DNA of 64,000 nt, from positions 124,001-188,000 of the forward strand of contig WFMF01000179.1 of assembly GCA_011033025.1 (NCBI GenBank), written 5' to 3'. Below are positions 57,501 to 64,000 of the stretch, one piece after another. The DNA comes from Beroe forskalii. Lineage: Eukaryota > Ctenophora > Nuda > Beroida > Beroidae. The number at the start of each line of letters is the position of its first letter. Position 1 is the stretch's first letter. The notes beneath the pieces are model-generated. The model was not told where the DNA came from and ran no database searches. It was given only the letters and a program-made list of their open reading frames with translations. Both the position numbers and the translations under genes were made by a program.

Positions 57501-60500
57501 CGTCATGAAATTAGATGAGCTATCTGAGACCCATTCATTTACACAGTTGGGACTATGACCGACAACATATCCAAAGATGAAGTTCTGGGGTGGTCCCGTT
57601 CTCTCTCCACTAGCTTCACAAGATTTGCCAGTTTTTGGAATTTTTTTCGTGTCAAAGTGCTTCGAACAATCGCAAATATCTCAATGATGCCGTAGAGCCC
57701 GGAACTTTTTGACCACATCTTTGGAAAGTACATTAAATTTCCTTTCTGCGCTAACAGGAGCATTTTTTTCTATCTCGAAAGCTTCATACCGAAAAATTGC
57801 GTTGAAAAACGCCTATTTTTGGGAAAATTGACATTTGAAATTCTTAGTTTTGTGACGTCATTATGACGTCATTATCATGACGTAAAATAGTTTTAAGGTC
57901 ACTAACTGCAAGTTCTATCTTTCTACTTTACAACACTGGGTCGATGAGCTCTGTATCTTTTATGGTTCCCGAGATATCGCCATTTAAATAGGGTATACTT
58001 CTCGCACTATAAAGCGTCATCTCTCGTATATGTATATACCTCTATATGTATATATATGGTCGTAACCCAATTTAACAAGAACACCCCCGATTTTGGCAAT
58101 ATTCAAGTTGTAATAACTCGGTCATTTTTCATCCGATTGACCTGAAATTTTGACAGTTGCACCTTTGACCCCTAAACATGTGATGTTCAAATTTTACTGC
58201 GATTTCGGCAACGGGAACTTGCTCAAATTTCAACGTGAAATATGGTGAATCCATGAAAACATATAGTTGGGGGCTGGCAGGCAAAGTTAAGAAAACTCAC
58301 TCCCGATGCTCAAAACTATTAAAATAGCTCAATGCTCGCCCTCGGACCCCGGAAGTCTCGGGCTCACGTCACTGGCCTCGCACTATTGGGTCCGCCGTCA
58401 ATGCTCGCCCTCGGACCCTTCGGGTCCTCAGGCTCGCAGCTCTGGCCTTCGGCCTCGCACTGTTTGGGACCGCCGTTCAATGCTCGCCCTCGGGCCCTTC
58501 GGGCCCTCAATTATAAAACCGCCGCGGGGGCTTGCCAGCCCCTGATCTGTATGTATATATATATGTGTATATATATGGTCGTAACCCTATTTAACAAGAA
58601 CACCCTCGATTTTGGCAATATTCAAGTTGTAATAACTCGGCCATTTTTAATCCAATCGATCTGAAATTTTGACAGTTGCACCTTTGACCTCTAAATATGC
58701 GATGTTCAAATTTTGGTGCAATTTCGGCAACGGGAACTTACTCAAATTTTAACGTGAAATATGGCCAATCCATGAAAACATATAGTTGGGGGCTGGCAAG
58801 CAAAGTTAACAAAACTCACTTCCGATGTCCGGAAGCTCATTTACTGTTAGGATCGCCGTTCAATGCTCGCCCTCGGACCCTTCGGGTCCTCGGGCTCGCG
58901 CTCGGGCCTTCGGCCCTCGCACTGTTAGGTCCGCCGTCAATGCTCGCCCTCGGACCCTTCGGTCCTCTCGGCTCAGGCCTTCGGCCCTCGCACTGTTAGG
59001 ACCGCCGTCCAATGCTCGCCCTCGGGCCCTTCGGGCCCTCGGGCTCGCAAACCGCCGCGGGGGGCTTGCCAGCCCCCTGATAGTATAATCATACCCTATC
59101 TTCTATTTCCATCGTAACATTAACTTTTATTAACAATTTAATCGAAAAGAGGGTGTAGACAAAAAGGGGTATGGCCACCCAGAGTTTTCCAGACACCAAA
59201 AAATTTAAACAAAAATTTTTGGTGACCCTAGGGACCCATTAGAGTCAATTGACACACTGAAACCTTTGTCAAGAATTTTAAAGAGTTATGTCAGACTATT
59301 CCCTTATTGTGAACTCACATTTTCATTGAGCTGCGTTCCATCTTTCTTTTTCTATCGAATTCGTGTTACTCGTAAGCGATATAAAGATTGTCCTCTGTGA
59401 TTGACCAAGTTTTGTATAAGAATATCCTACCAGCACTATTCACCACATCCTCAGTCGCTGATTGGCTCGCCGAATATCACGACCTCGTCGACTACTGAAG
59501 TCACGTACTCAACTTTCACGAGCTACACGGACAACGGCAACTACTCCTGCGTCGTGCACTACGATGAGCAGACGGTGGGGGGCGTCACCTTGGAAGAGGG
59601 CAACCACACCAGTGCACAGGCAGAGATCCTCATCTGGGGCATGTTGTTAGGGTTAGAGTCGAGGATTTGGGTAAGGTTGGGGTTATGGTTATTAAGGTCA
59701 GGGCACAACAATACAGTGTCGTGCGAGGTGAAATGTCGCTGATGAAATGTCGTGCTTCCCTTCAGTATGTTGTAATGTCTTTACCATTCTGACTGCAGGG
59801 CCTGTCCTTGCATATAGTTATCTTGCCTCCAACCCACTTATACACTTTCCATGATTGAATGATATAACACCTCACAACTTGATGTCTCCCATTCTCCAGG
59901 CATCGAGACCACTGAAGAGCAGGTTGAGATCGGCACCAATGGCACCCTGACCTGCGTGGCTTACGGGCTGTCCAGTGCCACCACCTCCAGCATATGGACA
60001 GGCAACTTGACGTCCACCTTTGCTTATGACACGTACGATGGTACGGCCTTCTCCGAGACACGGAAACTAGAAATCGACACGAGCGGCCTTACGGTGGCTG
60101 CCCATACGTACTCGTGCAATATCTCAGCCGTCGACACCCCGGTCATGCTGTACACCTATTGTGAGTAGAGGATATACCTTATCAGCTTATCTGTTTTCCG
60201 CTTATCGGTTATCAGTTGTTTGGTGAGAAATGTTGGCAGACTGATCAGATTACCGTTTAATGGGTGCTCAAATTATTCGTATCGGTAGAATGCAGCTTTT
60301 TCCCAAAATTCATTTAATATACTTAGATACGTAGCTTCTTCTTGTTATTTTCTAAATCATAATAAAATCTTCTGCAGCGGTTGATGTGGAATCAGATAAG
60401 AATATCGTGACGGGAAGCGACCAGACAGTTACCTGTGTAGTGACTTACGACACAAAAGCACCAATATTAACGTGGAAAGATCCGTCCAGCTCTGACATAA

Positions 60501-62954
60501 CGAGTGACGGGGCAATTATACCATCAACACTACTGCCACCTCGACACAACTGTCGTCCACTCTGACGATCCACCTGCCGATATTGTCGGCAATGTCGTCC
60601 CCATCGGAGTATTCATGCGTGGTGGACGCAAACTCTACTGTCTCCAGCAATTCACCTACGAGCTACAACAACGTTACTCTCACTCCCATGACGTTAGGTA
60701 ACCAAAAAATCAGCTATTTTGCTGCTATAATAAGTGAATTATCAAACATAACATGAAAATTTTTGTTTGTATTAATTTTTTATTCACGGAATGGGTTCTG
60801 GAAAATGTCGTAAAACTGACTTTCAACTCTATTCTTCCATTTTTATTTCGAAATTTCAAATACAGATATGTATCCAAACTGGATCTAAAGTTAAACGATT
60901 GATCTTAACAGAAATCGAAATAAAAATATTACTATTAGTTACAGTCCAATTACTGTCTGACCGCGAAGAGGTTTGAGACAAAACTAGAAAATATAGTTTT
61001 ATCAACTACAGCATATCAACTCGAAAAGTATCAAAAATTATGGTTTAATTAAAGTTTAAACTGGCCCCCTCATAATCTAATCCCAATGTGATTTCTCATG
61101 AGATCTCTTGCAGACATCATCACAACTGGGTCTGAAGTAATGGAAGGCATGGACGCAACGCTCACCTGTCAGATCAGCGGAATAAGCCAGACTCTGAACG
61201 CAGTGACCTGGAAGGACTCGACTGGTAGTGCAGTATCGGGCGCAGAATATCTGCCCAGCCCCGGAACTTACTCCGCCAACAACCAAACCACCACCCTTGA
61301 AATTAACGGTAGTGCTAACACTGCCGATGCTAACTTCTCCTGCGTGTTTGATTCTTTGGAGTGGGCTATCACTGGAAACAGCACTACTGTGTACTCGGAT
61401 GTCTTTGGTAAGTACTGCTATCCTACCACCCTGCTATCCTATCACCCTGCTATGCTATCATCTGGCTATCCTATCAATCTGCTATCCTATCACCTTCTGT
61501 CGGGTGGGCGACATCTCATCTCACGACATTTCATCTCAGGACACTTCATCTCCATGTCCTGACCCTAACCATAACCCAAACCCTAACCCTGGTCCCTGAC
61601 CCTAACCCTAACCCAAACCCTAACCTTGACCCTTACCCACACCCTTACCTTTGCATAGAGCTGACTGCTGACATATTGCGAGATAAAGTGTCCTGAGATG
61701 AAGTGTCCTGAGATGAAATGTCTGTTCCCCCTTCTATCCTATCATCTTGCTATCCTATCACCCTGCCATCCTATCACACTGCTATCCTATTACTCTGCTA
61801 TGCTATCACCATGCTATTCTATCACCCTTCTGTCCTATTACTCTGCTATCCTATCATCTTGCTTTCCTTTCACCTGCTATCCTATCACTCTGCTATCCTA
61901 TCACCCTGCTATCCTATCACCTGCTATCCTATCACTCTGCTATCCTATCACCCTGCTATCCTATCACCCTGCTATCCTATCACCCTGCTATCCTATCACA
62001 CTGCTATCCAATTAAACCGTTGTGCTAGCACCTCGCTAAGAGGGGTGATGGTTTTTGGGCTGTTATCCAACTTCTTGTGCTGCCATGAATTTAATTGGTA
62101 ATAGGAATATGATTGATCATTGAACACTATCTGTCTCTCACCATGTAACTATCTCTCCCCACCAGCTATAAACGTCGCTGATAAGAACATAGTAACGGGG
62201 ACTGATCAAGACATAGATTGTCCTATCACCGGTTTGGCCGGTACAAACGCCACCGTTACCTGGCAAGATCCCGATGGTAGTGCCATCTCTAACGGTGCCA
62301 ACTACTCGATGGACCCGGGGTCGATTAGTGGTGGAAGCCAAACAGCCACCCTCACCATCAAGGAACCAGTTCTCTTGGAGATGACGAGCCCCAAGACCTA
62401 CACCTGTACTGTCAAGTCCACCCATTACACCAGCAGTTCGAGTTCTGCCTCAGCTAATATAACGCTGACTCCCCTAGTTTTAGGTAGGTGTTTTGTTTAG
62501 ATTCCGTGGCAATTTTTTGTTTCAATTCATCTTATTGCTTTGAAAAGGTTGGTATGTATCATTCTTTGACGTCTATCGAGATAACAACTCGAAATATAAT
62601 AGATGGTATTATCATTTGAAAACACAGTAAGATACATCCCTTTTCAAGGTGTGACCGCTGTTGAGAAGGAGGTTGAGAACAACACGCTAGCCACCATCTC
62701 CTGTGTGATTACCGGCATCAGCCAGCAGCTGGACAAGGTGACCTGGAAGTTGGGTGGAAGTGACGTGCTGGGCATCTCCAACACCTACTACACCGTGGAT
62801 AACGGCACTTACAACGCCACCGACAACTCCCAGACGACAGTGCTGACAGTGGCGGCAGCCGACAACCTGGCCGACACCACTTACCAGTGTGTGTTCTCCG
62901 CCAACGAGTGGAAGGAGTACGATAGGATCACTCAATGCGTCCTCCAAGTCTTCT
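51556..62954 (+). CDS. Ig-superfamily protein, nine Ig domains, open at both ends
   Basis: Exons: 51556-51690, 53499-53660, 53818-53946, 54283-54462, 54715-54821, 55006-55183, 55413-55525, 59455-59638, 59900-60160, 60378-60697, 61114-61407, 62166-62483 and 62649-62954. All domain-boundary introns are phase 1. Domains show the Cys-B / Trp / Cys-F pattern (for example VTLTCSVTE, VYWKQ, VYHCAATED; ATLTCQISGISQTL, AVTWKDS, NFSCVFD). Domains 1-4 are split over two exons, 5-9 are each one exon. Many N-x-S/T sites suggest an extracellular, glycosylated protein. No signal peptide, membrane segment or cytoplasmic tail is in the window. The exon at 60378 has a one-base frameshift, and the exon at 59455 needs a GC donor. 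A cell-surface recognition or adhesion role is plausible but unproven. Confidence 0.85.
52371..52509 (+). mobile_element. Minimal Helitron-like element (139 bp)
   Basis: It starts TCTTATATAAAATCGCAGAT and ends in a hairpin region (GCAGGCTCAAAGCCCAACTG) plus CTAG. Both ends match the larger copy next to it, and almost all of the interior is deleted. It lies in the first intron of the Ig gene. Confidence 0.65.
52510..53301 (+). mobile_element. Helitron-like element (792 bp), complete ends
   Basis: It starts TCTTTAATATAAAATGAATT directly after the CTAG of the previous copy and ends in a perfect hairpin (GCAGGCCCAATGGGCCTGC) with CTAG followed by T. There is no terminal inverted repeat and no coding capacity, as expected for a non-autonomous Helitron. 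It shares interior blocks with the copies at 16367 and 18675 in opposite orientation. Confidence 0.7.
56040..58055. repeat. Tandem duplication of a 0.95-kb foldback unit with giant hairpins
   Basis: Unit 1 is about 56040-57100 and unit 2 about 57125-58055, near-identical. Each begins with a hairpin of about 103-bp arms and a 66-bp loop (56194-56465 and 57129-57399; arms start CCCAAAACCAAAAAGGATTT). Each continues through AATTACGTCAT, GTGACGTCATTATGACGTCA and TAAATAGGGTATACTTCT. No transposase is visible. It lies in the Ig gene intron 55526-59454. Confidence 0.85.
58056..59085. repeat. Two tandem copies of a repeat ending in GC-rich palindrome clusters
   Basis: Units start TATATGGTCGTAACCC at about 58056 and 58570 and end in clusters (58325-58545 and 58855-59080) of CAATGCTCGCCCTCGGACCC with inverse TTCGGGTCC hairpins and a terminal CCGCCGCGGGGG. 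The frames there (NARPRTLR and LALGPFGP peptides) are repeat translations. Confidence 0.85.
61412..62020. repeat. Telomere-like tract and CTATCCTATCACCCTG minisatellite
   Basis: 16-bp units CTATCCTATCACCCTG occur at 61425-61495 and 61735-62010. Between them, at 61558-61650, is a run of CCCTAA/CCCAAA/CCTTGA variants like the complement of TTAGGG. All lie in the Ig gene intron 61408-62165. Confidence 0.9.
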
Positions 62955-63490
62955 GTAAGTACCCAATGCGTCCTCCAAGTCTTCTGTAAGTACTCAATGC
63001 GTCCTCAAAGTCTTCTGTAAGTACTCAATACGTCCTCCAATTCTTCTGTAAGTACTTAATGCGTCCTCAAAGTCTTCTGTTAGTACTCGATGCGTCCTCC
63101 AAGTCTTCTGTTAGTATTCAATGCGTCCTCAAAGTCTTCTGTAAGTACCCAATACGTCCTCCAAGTCTTCTGTAAGAACTCAATGCGTACGCCAAGTCTT
63201 CTGTAGGTACTCAATGCGTCCTCCAAGTCTTCTGTAAGAACTCAATGCGTACGCCAAGTCTTCTGTAGGTACTCAATGCGTCCTCCAAGTCTTCTGTAAG
63301 TACTCGATGCGTCCTCAAAGTCTTCTGTAAGTACCCAATGCGTCCTCCAAGTCTTCTGTAAGTAATCAATGCGTCCTCCAAGTCCTCTGTAAGTACCCAA
63401 TGCGTCCTCCAAGTCTTCTGTAAGTACTCAATTCTTCTGTATAGTAAGTATCCAAGTCTTGCATAAGTCTTCTGTAAATACTCAAGCCGT
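62930..63490. repeat. Minisatellite derived from an exon-intron junction
   Basis: About 18 units of 30-31 bp, consensus ACTCAATGCGTCCTCCAAGTC plus TTCTGTAAGT. The first unit is the 3' end of the Ig exon (62649-62954) with its GTAAGT donor, so every later unit carries a copy of the splice donor. Confidence 0.92.
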
Positions 63491-64000
63491 CCTGCAAGTC
63501 TTTTGTAAATACTGAAGTATTAGTGATCCAATCATTCAGTAAAGAACATTTTTTTTGAAGTAATTGAGTCATTTGAAAGTTCTCAAGTCTTCTTTTGCTA
63601 CGCTTGGATAGGTATTTGATAGAGTTTTTTTTTCAAGATGCTGATTGCTGAATCAAATCCCAAAATCGGTTTTCCGTTATGCCGTTATTCTAGCAGGTGT
63701 ACCATGCATTCACTTTTTTTTAGATTTGTGAGCCACTATTACCTTAAAGTAAACATATTCGTCTGAACCATTATGTCTTGAAGAAATCCGTAGAACTATT
63801 CAGTGGTCAAATTTTAAATCTAACTTATTTCAGTAAATCAATAGAAATGCCACATTGTGACCACTGACCAGTTGTTAGGATTTCTTTTTGATGAAACGGC
63901 ATAATATAAGCTGGAATAGAAGATAAGTGGACTCAGTTCTGCGGCAGGGCAATTCAAGTTGGTGTCATGGATTTCTGAGGGGGGGGGGGGCAAATTCTCA
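63491..64000. other. Intronic sequence to the window edge
   Basis: No exon recognised. A poly-G run lies at 63979-63990. The Ig gene presumably continues beyond the window, since the last exon ends in a phase-1 donor. Confidence 0.4.

Noticed and set aside
58306-59088. Frames rich in Ala/Leu/Pro/Arg (LALGPFGP, NARPRTLR)
   Set aside because: They follow the GC-rich palindrome repeats; no conserved domain, start context or splice structure.
61558-61650. Chromosome end
   Set aside because: Repeats are short, degenerate and followed by further Ig exons.
61698-62101. Three overlapping frames of LLSYHPAIL type
   Set aside because: Translations of the 16-bp CTATCCTATCACCCTG minisatellite inside an intron.

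Overview
This is a window of an animal nuclear genome. Every protein gene except the one-exon ones is split by GT-AG introns, the conserved genes are metazoan orthologues, and mobile elements and minisatellites make up much of the rest. The repertoire (a THAP-DDE transposon paired with a P2X7-ballast-like gene, long arrays of Ig exons, Helitron-like and TTA-flanked MITEs) fits a cnidarian or another early-branching animal. That placement is an inference with modest confidence.

Minus-strand housekeeping block, 1 to 44.1 kb. Reading leftwards: EMC4 (44113-43280), SEC62 (42242-39401), a one-exon SLC7A6OS/Iwr1 gene (38152-37229), and a BRWD/PHIP gene whose start codon is at 36579 and which runs off the left edge. 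All junction phases of the BRWD gene agree with one continuous gene. Its first four exons (36579-35078) are separated from the WD40, acidic-linker, BRWD-domain and bromodomain exons (5697-1) by one intron of about 29.4 kb.

Inside the BRWD intron, on the opposite strand. The intron holds a broken GH31 alpha-glucosidase gene (6862-15248: no 5' part, an in-frame stop, a missing exon) and a complete GGPS1 gene for geranylgeranyl diphosphate synthase (24833-33634, with a duplicated alternative exon). It also holds many mobile elements: an A-B-B-B'-A repeat array, foldback elements with 15-bp satellite arrays, three MITEs with TTA duplications, a 1.26-kb TA-flanked element full of AAGGAAGTAAC motifs, Helitron-like copies, a degenerate LINE reverse transcriptase and an intact LINE ORF1.

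Plus-strand transposon, 45.28-49.21 kb. A THAP-domain DDE transposase gene and a second gene, resembling the cysteine-rich ballast domain of P2X7, lie between perfect 16-bp terminal inverted repeats. This is a two-gene DNA transposon and the most interesting object in the window.

Ig-superfamily gene, 51.5-63 kb, plus strand. Thirteen exons encode nine Ig domains: the first four are each split over two exons, the last five are each in one exon. One exon has a frameshift. A minisatellite has grown out of the last visible splice donor. The gene is open at both ends. Its introns hold Helitron-like elements, two giant hairpins in tandem, GC-rich palindrome clusters and telomere-like repeats.

Functional links: SEC62 and EMC4 both act in protein insertion into the ER; GGPS1 makes the prenyl donor for small GTPases; BRWD and Iwr1 act in chromatin and RNA polymerase II biology. 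No operon-like organisation is implied.
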